The notes: generated by a model not told the origin, from the letters alone. DNA of 6,008 bases from Flavobacterium sp. (GCA_017989775.1 JAGNPF010000104.1:1-6008), one strand, 5' to 3'. Counted from the first letter of the stretch, positions 1 to 5,818 are shown. Made by a program: numbers and translations.

Positions 1-691
1 TTATGTAGTTGTAATAAATGGCACGGTCTTTTTCGTTTATCCAAAACGGATTATATCCTAAAGAAATAAGAATTAGATTAGTTAATATTCTAGCCGTTCT
101 GCCATTTCCATCATAAAATGGATGAATGTCTAAATATTCCAAATGAAATTCCATAGCAACATCAATTGGATGTGGTGCATTTTTTTTATTGGAATTAATA
201 GCATCAATAGAAGCGTTGGTTTTGTTTAAAAGATCGTGAATTTTCTTTGGAACTTCTTCTGGGGCAGCAAAATCATATCTTTCGCCTTTAGAGTTATAAA
301 TCATATTAGGTTCTACCTTCCATCTTCCAATTTTATCTTTTTTGGTTTCATCCTCTTCGTGCATTATGGCTTTATGAATATCACAAATCCTTTTTTCGGA
401 AAGTCTTAATTCTCCTTTTCCTATTCGTAAAATTTCGCTAATCACTTTATCGTGACCCTGCATTTCCAAAACATCTTTTAATGGTTTGTCGTTAACCGTA
501 AGATTCCCGACCATTACACTACGAGTTTCTTCAATCGTAAGCGTATTGCCTTCCATACTATTGGAATTAAAATTCCATTCCAGTCTGAATTTGTAATTTA
601 TTTTCTTTTTTTGTTCAATAGTGAGCTCGCCAAAATCAGCCACTTTAGCTTTAATAGCATCTATTGTGTCTTTTATGTTTTTGTAACTCAT
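1..691 (-). CDS. Fic-family protein, probable class II AMP-transferase (3' end outside window)
   Basis: I translated this by hand: 230 codons are open from the ATG at 691-689 to the window edge, with no stop reached. The Fic core HPFYDGNGRTAR is at residues 190-201 and matches HxFx(D/E)GNGRxxR. It includes the catalytic His190, the acidic residue that holds Mg-ATP, and both arginines, so the enzyme looks active. In the family this motif transfers AMP from ATP to a Ser, Thr or Tyr hydroxyl of a target protein in the cytoplasm. An N-terminal SNSMEGN (residues 43-49) fits the inhibitory helix motif (S/T)xxxE(G/N), with Glu47 expected to block productive ATP binding; this defines class II (self-inhibited) Fic proteins, which need no separate antitoxin. 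A probable target-docking flap lies near residues 128-144. The start is 22 bases after the trpD stop on the same strand. No terminator or TAnnTTTG promoter is visible between them, so cotranscription is likely. The gene is clearly more AT-rich than trpD. The target protein cannot be told from sequence, and a C-terminal winged-helix domain may follow outside the window. Confidence 0.93.
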   Translation of the reverse strand, partial: MSYKNIKDTIDAIKAKVADFGELTIEQKKKINYKFRLEWNFNSNSMEGNTLTIEETRSVMVGNLTVNDKPLKDVLEMQGHDKVISEILRIGKGELRLSEKRICDIHKAIMHEEDETKKDKIGRWKVEPNMIYNSKGERYDFAAPEEVPKKIHDLLNKTNASIDAINSNKKNAPHPIDVAMEFHLEYLDIHPFYDGNGRTARILTNLILISLGYNPFWINEKDRAIYYNYI

Positions 692-713
692 TATCTTTTT
701 CTTAAATTTTAAA

Positions 714-1706
714 CTATCTACTTAATTCTTGTAATTTATTCAATGCCAAAAGTGCTTTTCCAGATAGCAGGCTTTCTTTTGCCAATTGAAAACTTTCCAA
801 AGGCGAAGTTCCATTCACCGTTGCAATTGCCATTGCGGCATTGGCACAAACCACGTTGTTTTGGGCTTCGGTTCCTTTGCCGGAAATGATGTTTATGAAC
901 ATTGCCGCCGATTCTTCGATGGTTTTTCCGCCTTCGATTTCGCTTTGCAACAATTGTCGAACACCGAAATCTTCGGGTTTCAGCACGGCTTCCATTTTTT
1001 TTGTGATGGTTTTGGTTGGCCCCGTCAAAGATACTTCATCATAACCATCCAACGAATGCAAAATGGTGTAATTTATATCAGTATTTTGGTATAAATAAGC
1101 ATACATTCTGGCCAATTCGAGATTGTAAACGCCCACCAATTGGTTTGGAGTAAAGGATGGATTAATCATTGGCCCCAACATATTAAAAAAGGTTCTTGTG
1201 CCTAATTCTTTTCGGATGGGACCCACGTTTTTCATTGCAGGGTGAAACAAGGGTGCGTGCAAAATACAAATTCCGGCTTGGTCAATACATTTTTCCAGAA
1301 AGTCATTGTCGTTGCTGAATTTCACGCCCAATTTCTCCATCACATTGCTGGAACCCGAAATGGATGAAACACCGTAATTGCCGTGTTTCGCCACTTTTAT
1401 TCCCGCTCCGGCCGAAACAAAGGATGCCAAGGTTGATATATTGAAAGTGTCTTTTCCATCGCCACCTGTTCCGCATAAATCGATGGTGTTGTAGGCTGAT
1501 AAATTCACGCGGATGCACAATTCCAACAAGGCTTCGCGAAACCCGGCCAATTCGTCGATGCTAATGCTTCGCATCATATAAACGGTCAAAAAAGAGGCAA
1601 TTTGGCTAGGATTGTAACTTCCGTTGGATATGTTGAACAGTACGTTTTTGGCCTCTTCCTTGGAAAGTGTTTCGTGGTTGATGAGTCTGTTTAATATGGT
1701 TTTCAT
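714..1706 (-). CDS. trpD: Anthranilate phosphoribosyltransferase
   Basis: This enzyme joins anthranilate and PRPP to give N-(5'-phosphoribosyl)anthranilate and pyrophosphate, the second step of tryptophan synthesis from chorismate. The 330-residue length is normal for a stand-alone TrpD. An N-terminal helical domain (about 1-65) is followed by the PRPP-binding GTGGD loop (79-83) within DLCGTGGDGKDTFNIST. KHGN (107-110) leads into the VSSxSGSSNVMEKLG segment, and the anthranilate-site arginine lies in GPIRKELGTRTFFNMLGP (Arg165). The Mg-binding Asp-Glu pair is at 223-224 in GYDEVS. All expected active-site motifs are present, so it should be functional. It is not fused to TrpG, unlike in enterobacteria. 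The ATG at 1706 follows an A-rich stretch, the usual context here. It is third in the trp operon, with 64 bases to the trpG stop filled mainly by a palindromic repeat. Its first codons resemble those of the leader peptide (MKTILN in both). Confidence 0.97.
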   Translation of the reverse strand: MKTILNRLINHETLSKEEAKNVLFNISNGSYNPSQIASFLTVYMMRSISIDELAGFREALLELCIRVNLSAYNTIDLCGTGGDGKDTFNISTLASFVSAGAGIKVAKHGNYGVSSISGSSNVMEKLGVKFSNDNDFLEKCIDQAGICILHAPLFHPAMKNVGPIRKELGTRTFFNMLGPMINPSFTPNQLVGVYNLELARMYAYLYQNTDINYTILHSLDGYDEVSLTGPTKTITKKMEAVLKPEDFGVRQLLQSEIEGGKTIEESAAMFINIISGKGTEAQNNVVCANAAMAIATVNGTSPLESFQLAKESLLSGKALLALNKLQELSR

Positions 1707-1730
1707 ATTTTTTTGTTTTTATATTGCCAA

Positions 1731-1775
1731 CGTAGATACGTTGCGGTAGATACGTTGCAGTGCAACGTATCTACG
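1731..1775. repeat. Interspersed palindromic repeat between trpG and trpD
   Basis: The 13-mer GTAGATACGTTGC occurs at 1732-1744 and again at 1746-1758 (period 14). Its exact reverse complement GCAACGTATCTAC is at 1762-1774. The second and third copies can form a perfect 13-14 bp hairpin with an almost closed loop (1746-1774); the first and third can form a 14-bp stem (1731-1744 with 1762-1775) around the second. The TAG stop of trpG (1773-1771) is part of the stem. There is no T-tract directly after it on the minus strand, so it is not a normal intrinsic terminator. It resembles REP/MITE-like repeats scattered in intergenic DNA of Bacteroidota and other bacteria; that family link is from memory and not checked. 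In RNA it could slow ribosomes or exonucleases between trpG and trpD. Confidence 0.85.
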
Positions 1776-2337
1776 ATTTTAACCAATTTTCCAAAATTTT
1801 CTTTCCGTTTGGTGTCAACACGCTTTCTGGATGAAATTGTACGCCGCGAACATCAAATGTTTTGTGACGCAAAGACATTACTTGTCCGTTTTCATCAAAT
1901 GAAGTGGCTTCCAGAACATCTGGTAAATTGGCGTCCACCACCCAAGAATGGTAGCGTCCCACTTCGAATTCGTTTCCTAAGCCTTCAAACAAAAGTTCAT
2001 CGTTAACCGATGTTTTTACCATGGATGAAACGCCGTGATACACTTTATCCAAGTTGGAAAGCGTTCCTCCAAAAACTTCCCCAATGGCCTGTTGACCCAG
2101 ACAAACGCCAAGGATACTTTTGGTTGGAGCGTATTTTGCAATTACCGCTTTCAATAAACCGGCTTCATCCGGAATTCCAGGTCCCGGCGAAAGCAATATT
2201 TTGTCGAATTGCGAGATTTCGTCGATATCAAACTCATCGTTTCGGTAAACTGTAACTTCGCAATCCAAATCTTCCAGATAATGCACCAAGTTGTAAGTGA
2301 AGCTATCGTAATTGTCTATGACTAGTATTTTTTTCAT
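1771..2337 (-). CDS. trpG: Anthranilate synthase component II (glutamine amidotransferase)
   Basis: This subunit hydrolyses glutamine and passes ammonia to TrpE for anthranilate synthesis. It is a complete class I amidotransferase of 188 residues, the usual length. DNYDSFTYNLVHYL is at 8-21, LLSPGPGIPDEAG at 48-60 holds the oxyanion-hole PGPG, and GVCLGQQAIGE at 77-87 carries the nucleophile Cys79. RYHSW is at 128-132, and GVQFHPES at 165-172 supplies His169 and Glu171 of the triad. Such subunits can also serve PabB (folate branch), but its place between trpE and trpD supports the tryptophan role. It starts 74 bases after trpE, an unusually loose junction with a heptamer repeat in it. Its stop codon lies inside the palindromic repeat that follows, so the last one or two residues may have been set by that insertion. 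Confidence 0.96.
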   Translation of the reverse strand: MKKILVIDNYDSFTYNLVHYLEDLDCEVTVYRNDEFDIDEISQFDKILLSPGPGIPDEAGLLKAVIAKYAPTKSILGVCLGQQAIGEVFGGTLSNLDKVYHGVSSMVKTSVNDELLFEGLGNEFEVGRYHSWVVDANLPDVLEATSFDENGQVMSLRHKTFDVRGVQFHPESVLTPNGKKILENWLKS

Positions 2338-2377
2338 TTGATTTTTTTATTTAAAGTTTTAGGTTCTGGTAATTGCT

Positions 2378-2408
2378 ACTGAACACTAAAAACTGAATAC
2401 TGAATACT
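2378..2408. repeat. Heptamer tandem repeat in the trpE-trpG gap
   Basis: Four 7-base units and a partial fifth lie in a row: ACTGAAC, ACTAAAA, ACTGAAT, ACTGAAT, then ACT. All begin with ACT, and the last two full units are identical. The array fills much of the 74-base space between the trpE stop (2412) and the trpG start (2337). No hairpin or promoter consensus is seen there. It looks like a short non-coding heptamer array with degenerate units; copy number could vary between strains. Confidence 0.8.
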
Positions 2409-2411
2409 TTT

Positions 2412-3812
2412 TTATATTGTTTCTGCCAAGTCCAACGCCTTGTTCAGCGCCAATAATTTGTTGTAAACCTCCTGCATTTCGCTTTCTTCGTTTGAATCTG
2501 CCACAATTCCGGCTCCGGCTTGCGAATGCAATTGGTGGTTTTTGCTCAGGAACGTTCGAATCATGATGGCGTGGTTGAAGTTGCCTTCGAAATCCATAAA
2601 ACCGATGGCTCCTCCGTAGAAATTACGATTGGTTTTTTCGTAATCTTCTATCAATTGCATCGCTCTGTGTTTTGGTGCTCCGCTCAACGTTCCTGCCGGG
2701 AAAGTGTCGGCAACAACTTGCATTGTGGTGGCTTTTTCGTGTAAATGTCCCGTTACTTTGGAAACCAAATGGATGACGTGGGAGAAAAACTGGACTTCTC
2801 TATATTTCTCCACTTGCACACCGTGACCGTGACGGCTCAAATCGTTTCGAGCCAAATCGACCAACATAACGTGTTCGCTGTTTTCTTTTTTGTCTTCGGA
2901 AAGATTTTTGGCCAATACGGCATCTTTTTCGTCATCGCCAGTTCGTCTGAAAGTTCCAGCGATGGGGTGAATTTCGGCTTTGCGGTTTTTGACGATAATT
3001 TGGGCTTCGGGTGATGAACCAAATATTTTGAAATCGCCATAGTCAAAAAAGAATAGGTAAGGGGAAGGGTTGATGCTTCTCAAGGCTCTGTACACATTGA
3101 ATTCATCGCCTTTGAAACCTTGGGTAAATCTTCTGGACAAAACCAATTGAAATACGTCGCCTCTGTGGCAATGTTTTTTGGCCAAGGCCACATTGTGTTT
3201 GAATTCTTCGTCGGTCAGGTTGGATTTGCCTTCGCCATCTCGGGTAAATTTATAAGAAGCGATATTTCGAGACTGCAATAATTGTTCGATTTCCGAAATG
3301 TTGTTTTTTCCGTCCACGCTGTGGCAGAAAATATAGGCTTCGTTTTTGAAATGATTGATGGCAATGATGTTTTGGTACACCGCATAATACACATCGGGAA
3401 TGGTGGTTTCTTCGTCTTTTTTGGCAATCGTCACCTTTTCGAAATAACGTACGGCATCATAAGATATGTAACCAAACAATCCGTTGTTGATGAATTTGAA
3501 ATCGTTTTTCTCGGATTTAAACTGTCCTGAAAATTCCTGGATTACCTGGGAAATGTCGATGTTTTTGTCTATCGAAATGGTTTCGGAAGTTCCGTCGGGA
3601 AAGTTTTTGAAAATTGTTTCGTTTTCAATTTTGATGGAAGCAATCGGGTTGCAGCAGATGTAGGAGAAACTGTTGTCGTTTCCGTGATAATCACTACTTT
3701 CCAAAAGCAGGCTGTTTGGAAATTTGTCACGAATTTTAAAATAGACACTTACCGGAGTAATCGTATCGGCAAGGATTTGCTTGTAATGTGTATTTAAAAT
3801 AAATGTTTTCAT
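2412..3812 (-). CDS. trpE: Anthranilate synthase component I
   Basis: TrpE turns chorismate into anthranilate and pyruvate using ammonia from TrpG; it is the committed, feedback-inhibited step. From the ATG at 3812 the protein has 466 residues. LLLESS at 35-40 corresponds to the LLES tryptophan-binding motif, so feedback inhibition is expected. The chorismate-binding domain has SSPEAQ (266-271), PIAGT (283-287), EHVMLVDLARNDL (313-325), FPAGTLSGAPK (371-381) and GAGIVADS (433-440). The Ala in PIAGT favours TrpE over aminodeoxychorismate synthase PabB, which usually has PIKGT. A longer reading from a TTG at 3866 adds 18 residues, but that TTG lies in the leader terminator hairpin and the extension would be encoded by the T-tract, so I reject it. 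The ATG at 3812 follows the A-rich context seen at the other genes. It is the first structural gene behind the trpL attenuator. Confidence 0.96.
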   Translation of the reverse strand: MKTFILNTHYKQILADTITPVSVYFKIRDKFPNSLLLESSDYHGNDNSFSYICCNPIASIKIENETIFKNFPDGTSETISIDKNIDISQVIQEFSGQFKSEKNDFKFINNGLFGYISYDAVRYFEKVTIAKKDEETTIPDVYYAVYQNIIAINHFKNEAYIFCHSVDGKNNISEIEQLLQSRNIASYKFTRDGEGKSNLTDEEFKHNVALAKKHCHRGDVFQLVLSRRFTQGFKGDEFNVYRALRSINPSPYLFFFDYGDFKIFGSSPEAQIIVKNRKAEIHPIAGTFRRTGDDEKDAVLAKNLSEDKKENSEHVMLVDLARNDLSRHGHGVQVEKYREVQFFSHVIHLVSKVTGHLHEKATTMQVVADTFPAGTLSGAPKHRAMQLIEDYEKTNRNFYGGAIGFMDFEGNFNHAIMIRTFLSKNHQLHSQAGAGIVADSNEESEMQEVYNKLLALNKALDLAETI

Positions 3813-3840
3813 ATTTTTAATTTCTTTTCGGGCTGGGAAT

Positions 3841-3873
3841 AAAAAAAAGGCTTGTCGTGATGACAAGCCTTTT
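3841..3873 (-). terminator. trp leader terminator (attenuator arms 3:4)
   Basis: On the minus strand AAAAGGCTTGTC (3873-3862) pairs perfectly with GACAAGCCTTTT (3856-3845) around a 5-base loop ATCAC, giving a 12-bp stem with an 8-bp core rich in G and C. Eight consecutive T end at 3841. This is a strong intrinsic terminator only 28 bases before the trpE ATG, in the same direction, so it can only make sense as a conditional terminator. The same bases can pair with upstream leader sequence instead. Confidence 0.95.
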
Positions 3874-3911
3874 ATATTTATAGTTTATACTATAGGTGCT
3901 TTGTTCACGAC
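3854..3911 (-). promoter_or_regulatory. trp leader antiterminator (arms 2:3)
   Basis: In the leader RNA GUCGUGA (3911-3905) pairs with UCACGAC (3860-3854), ACAA (3904-3901) with UUGU (3866-3863), and GC (3899-3898) with GC (3868-3867). That makes 13 pairs with a single-A bulge at 3900 and a 2-base bulge at 3862-3861. Forming it uses both the ascending arm and part of the descending arm of the terminator, so the two folds exclude each other. A 6-bp hairpin, TATAGT/ACTATA (3894-3879), sits in the enclosed loop and would bring the arms together. The leader stop codon (3907-3905) is inside arm 2, so a ribosome that finishes the peptide hides this arm, while one stalled at the Trp codons leaves it free. 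Confidence 0.82.
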
Positions 3912-3961
3912 GTTTGACGTAAATTGTTCCACCACCAAGTATTGTTTAAAATCGTTTTCAT
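3905..3961 (-). CDS. trpL: trp operon leader peptide with three tandem Trp codons
   Basis: This short ORF reads MKTILNNTWWWNNLRQTS and stops at TGA (3907-3905): 18 residues with Trp at positions 9, 10 and 11 (TGG TGG TGG, 3937-3929). Such a run of a rare amino acid in a tiny ORF just before trpE, followed by competing RNA hairpins, is the signature of ribosome-mediated attenuation. With charged tRNA-Trp the ribosome reaches the stop and covers antiterminator arm 2, so the terminator forms. When tryptophan is scarce it stalls at WWW, about 18 bases before arm 2, and the antiterminator can form. The peptide itself probably has no other role. I saw no Shine-Dalgarno sequence. The ATG is 4 bases beyond the -7 promoter element, so the RNA probably starts at or next to the AUG. 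Only a weak GGUG/CACC pairing (Trp codons with 3898-3895) could serve as a 1:2 protector helix. Confidence 0.95.
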   Translation of the reverse strand: MKTILNNTWWWNNLRQTS

Positions 3962-3965
3962 TCCA

Positions 3966-3996
3966 CAAATATATAAATCATATTTGATTATGCAAA
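3966..3996 (-). promoter_or_regulatory. trp operon promoter (Bacteroidota-type)
   Basis: On the minus strand TTTG (3996-3993) is followed after 19 bases by TATATTTG (3973-3966), an exact match to the TTTG / TAnnTTTG consensus for the main Bacteroidota sigma factor. It lies just after the terminator of the upstream yceI gene and just before trpL. The family spacing puts the transcript start about four bases past the element, near 3962-3959, at the trpL ATG. I found no other TAnnTTTG between the yceI terminator and trpE. Confidence 0.8.
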
Positions 3997-4034
3997 CAGA
4001 ATAAATTAAAAATACTTTTTTTTATGATTTTGTT

Positions 4035-4070
4035 AAAAAAAGAAACCCTAACAATTTCTTGTCAGGGTTT
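4035..4070 (-). terminator. Intrinsic terminator after yceI
   Basis: On the minus strand AAACCCTGACAA (4070-4059) pairs with TTGTTAGGGTTT (4054-4043), 12 positions with one mismatch, around a 4-base loop. One C and seven T follow (4042-4035). It begins 22 bases after the yceI stop codon and ends the marR-nitroreductase-yceI transcript before the trp promoter. Confidence 0.92.
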
Positions 4071-4092
4071 ACAGTTTTTCGTGTTCTAAAAA

Positions 4093-4659
4093 TTAGAATT
4101 TCAAGTTAACTTTCAATTCGAATTCGTCATAGATTGCTTTGTCTCCAATGCTTTCGAAGAAAGATTTAGAGTTGTATTTGATATCATATTTCGTACGATC
4201 TACGTTGAAAGCTGTAGTAGCAGTGTTTCCGTTTACTGTCAAGACAAAAGTTACTGGTTTAGTAATTCCTTTGATCGTTAAATCTGCAGTTACATTGTAA
4301 ACATTAGCTGATTTTGTTCCGATTTTTTTGAAAATTAATTTAGCAGTAGGGAATTTTTCGGTTCCGAAAAAGTCATCTGCTTTCAAGTGACCGTTTAATT
4401 TTCCTTGGTATTCGCCGGTAAGATCAGTAGCTGTCAATGAAGTCATGTCTACAGTGAAAATACCGCCATTCAATTTTTTTCCTTTAAAAATTAATGCTCC
4501 GTCTTTGAAGTTTACTGTCCCATTGTGTTGTCCAGTCACTTTTTTCCCTACCCATTCGATAGTACTTGTAGTGGTGTTGATGTTTTTTGATTGGGCAGAT
4601 ACTGCTGATGTAGTTAAAACTACCACTAATGCTAATGCGATTGATTTTAAATTTTTCAT
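4093..4659 (-). CDS. Secreted YceI-family lipocalin-like protein
   Basis: The 188-residue protein has a signal peptide: Lys at 2 and 5, a hydrophobic core ALALVVVL at 8-15, and a likely signal peptidase I site after SAVSA (residue 22). There is no lipobox Cys, so it should be a free periplasmic protein. The rest (about 30-187) is one YceI domain, a lipocalin-like beta barrel. Family landmarks are IEWVGKKVTGQHNGTV (34-49), HLKADDFFGTEKFPTA (91-106), LTIKGITKPVTF (127-138), FNVDRTKYDIKYNS (151-164) and GDKAIYDEFEL (172-182). Characterised relatives bind isoprenoid chains such as polyprenyl quinones; the ligand here is inferred only. It begins 36 bases after the nitroreductase stop. I see no TAnnTTTG promoter in that gap, and a good terminator follows, so it is probably the last gene of the marR operon. 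Confidence 0.93.
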   Translation of the reverse strand: MKNLKSIALALVVVLTTSAVSAQSKNINTTTSTIEWVGKKVTGQHNGTVNFKDGALIFKGKKLNGGIFTVDMTSLTATDLTGEYQGKLNGHLKADDFFGTEKFPTAKLIFKKIGTKSANVYNVTADLTIKGITKPVTFVLTVNGNTATTAFNVDRTKYDIKYNSKSFFESIGDKAIYDEFELKVNLKF

Positions 4660-4695
4660 TGTTTTAAAGTTTTAAATTTGTTTTTGGATTTATAA

Positions 4696-5328
4696 TTAAA
4701 GTGTGATAAATAATTCTTCGTTTGATTTTCTAACTTTTTTCTGGTGTTGGGTCGCGTCTTCTTCGTGTCTGTATCCTACGGCGGCGATTAAGGAAGCATT
4801 CAAGCCTAATTTGTCCAATTCCAATATCTCGTTTACTTGGGCAGGAACAAAACCTTCCATTGGAGTCACGTCAATTTTTAATTCGGCAGCGGCATTCAAC
4901 AAGTTTCCAAGAGCTAAATAAGTTTGTTTTGAATTCCAAATGCCTTGGGCGTCTTCGGACAATTCATTGATTTTACCTTTCATAAAACCTTGGTATCCTG
5001 ATAAAGCTTCCAAAGGAATGACTCTTGTTTTGCTGATTTTGTCAAAAAAAGCATCAACTTCGGTTTCATTGATGGATGTTCTGTTGGCAAAAATTATTAG
5101 ATGGGAAGCGTCCACGATTTGAGATTGTCCCCAAGCTGCCGGTTGAATTTTGGCTCTCAATTCAGGGTTTTCAATGATCAGGACTTTGTACGGTTGCAAT
5201 CCATAAGAAGAGGAACTTAATCGAATGGCCTCTTTTAAGGTGTTTAAATCTTCGGTAGAGATTTTTTTGGTGGAGTCAAATTTCTTTGTGGCGTATCTCC
5301 AGTTTTGGTGTTCTATAAAAGTACTCAT
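4696..5328 (-). CDS. NfsB-like FMN-dependent NAD(P)H nitroreductase
   Basis: The 210-residue protein aligns along its length with oxygen-insensitive nitroreductases of the NfsB group. The phosphate-binding RYATKKFD is at 11-18 (Arg11; Tyr12 where E. coli NfsB has His). SSSSYGLQPYKV (38-49) corresponds to the E. coli SPSSTNSQPW stretch, VDASHLIIF is at 72-80 and KQTYLALGNLL at 134-144. PMEGF (156-160) matches PIEGF, with the Glu-Gly that contacts the flavin, and Lys198 and Arg200 in KKVRKS match the C-terminal K-x-R. These cytoplasmic homodimers hold FMN and pass two electrons from NAD(P)H to nitroaromatics, quinones or flavins; the natural substrate is unknown. It starts 17 bases below the marR stop codon, so the regulator and enzyme are very likely one operon. 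No signal peptide is seen. Confidence 0.93.
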   Translation of the reverse strand: MSTFIEHQNWRYATKKFDSTKKISTEDLNTLKEAIRLSSSSYGLQPYKVLIIENPELRAKIQPAAWGQSQIVDASHLIIFANRTSINETEVDAFFDKISKTRVIPLEALSGYQGFMKGKINELSEDAQGIWNSKQTYLALGNLLNAAAELKIDVTPMEGFVPAQVNEILELDKLGLNASLIAAVGYRHEEDATQHQKKVRKSNEELFITL

Positions 5329-5344
5329 GATGTATGTTTTATTT

Positions 5345-5803
5345 TTAATTTTGATTTCTGTATTTTTCCAATAATTGGTTTAATAAAATGATTTCGTCTT
5401 CGTTCAAGTTTTTTGAAAAGAACTGCTCGTGGGCTATTACCTTGGGGTCGAGTTCTTTCAAAACATCCAGCCCTTTTTGGGTAATTGTGACTTCAATTTT
5501 GCGTCGGTTTTCAGGGCAAACTTCTCTTGTCACGAATTCTTTCAACAGTAATTTGTCTACTAATCGGGTCGTGTTGCTGGTTCTGGCCAACATTCTATCC
5601 TGTATGGAGTACATGTTTGCCGGACAACCTTTTTGTCCCCTCAATATTCGAAGCACGTTATATTGTTCTCCAGAGATATCGTAAGGTTTCAGTATTTCAT
5701 TAAACTTCTCCGCAATAATGTTTTGCGTGTACATGATATTCAGGATAATTTTTTTGGAATTTTCCATCGGTACGGTTGATTTTATAACATCTTCAATTTT
5801 CAT
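5345..5803 (-). CDS. MarR-family transcriptional regulator
   Basis: The 152-residue protein has the MarR layout: N-terminal dimerisation helices (about 14-40), then a winged helix-turn-helix. The recognition region is SIQDRMLARTSNTTRLVDKLLLKE (66-89), the wing is VTREVCPENRRKIEVTITQKG (91-111) with the typical R-R-K and T-x-x-G, and C-terminal dimer helices run from about 112 to 150. It should bind DNA as a dimer and usually represses its own operon until a small ligand or oxidant releases it. Two Cys are present, Cys60 before the DNA-reading helices and Cys96 at the wing tip; redox or electrophile sensing is possible but unproven. The ATG at 5803 is chosen because the promoter lies just upstream; Met13 is a weaker alternative. 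Two operator-like boxes with half-site ATTTGT/ACAAAT lie in its promoter. Confidence 0.93.
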   Translation of the reverse strand: MKIEDVIKSTVPMENSKKIILNIMYTQNIIAEKFNEILKPYDISGEQYNVLRILRGQKGCPANMYSIQDRMLARTSNTTRLVDKLLLKEFVTREVCPENRRKIEVTITQKGLDVLKELDPKVIAHEQFFSKNLNEDEIILLNQLLEKYRNQN

Positions 5804-5818
5804 ATTTGTATGTATGTT

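Noticed and set aside
692..713. Terminator or separate promoter between trpD and fic
   Set aside because: The 22 bases are AT-rich with no hairpin, and no TAnnTTTG is seen in the end of trpD just upstream.
786..1094. Plus-strand ORF of 102 codons inside trpD
   Set aside because: It is antisense to a well-conserved trpD frame, with no promoter and low-complexity composition; a shadow frame. The same holds for the plus-strand ORFs inside trpG, trpE, nitroreductase and marR.
1731..1775. CRISPR repeat or intrinsic terminator
   Set aside because: Copies are only 1-3 bases apart with no spacers, one copy is inverted, and no T-tract follows on the minus strand.
3813..3866. An 18-residue N-terminal extension of TrpE from a start at 3866
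   Set aside because: The start would be a TTG inside the leader terminator stem, and the extension is encoded by the hairpin and T-tract; the ATG at 3812 gives normal TrpE length.
3958..3981. Tiny ORF MIYIFVE overlapping trpL by ATGA, suggesting translational coupling
   Set aside because: It runs across the -7 promoter element, so it would not be in the transcript made from the trp promoter.
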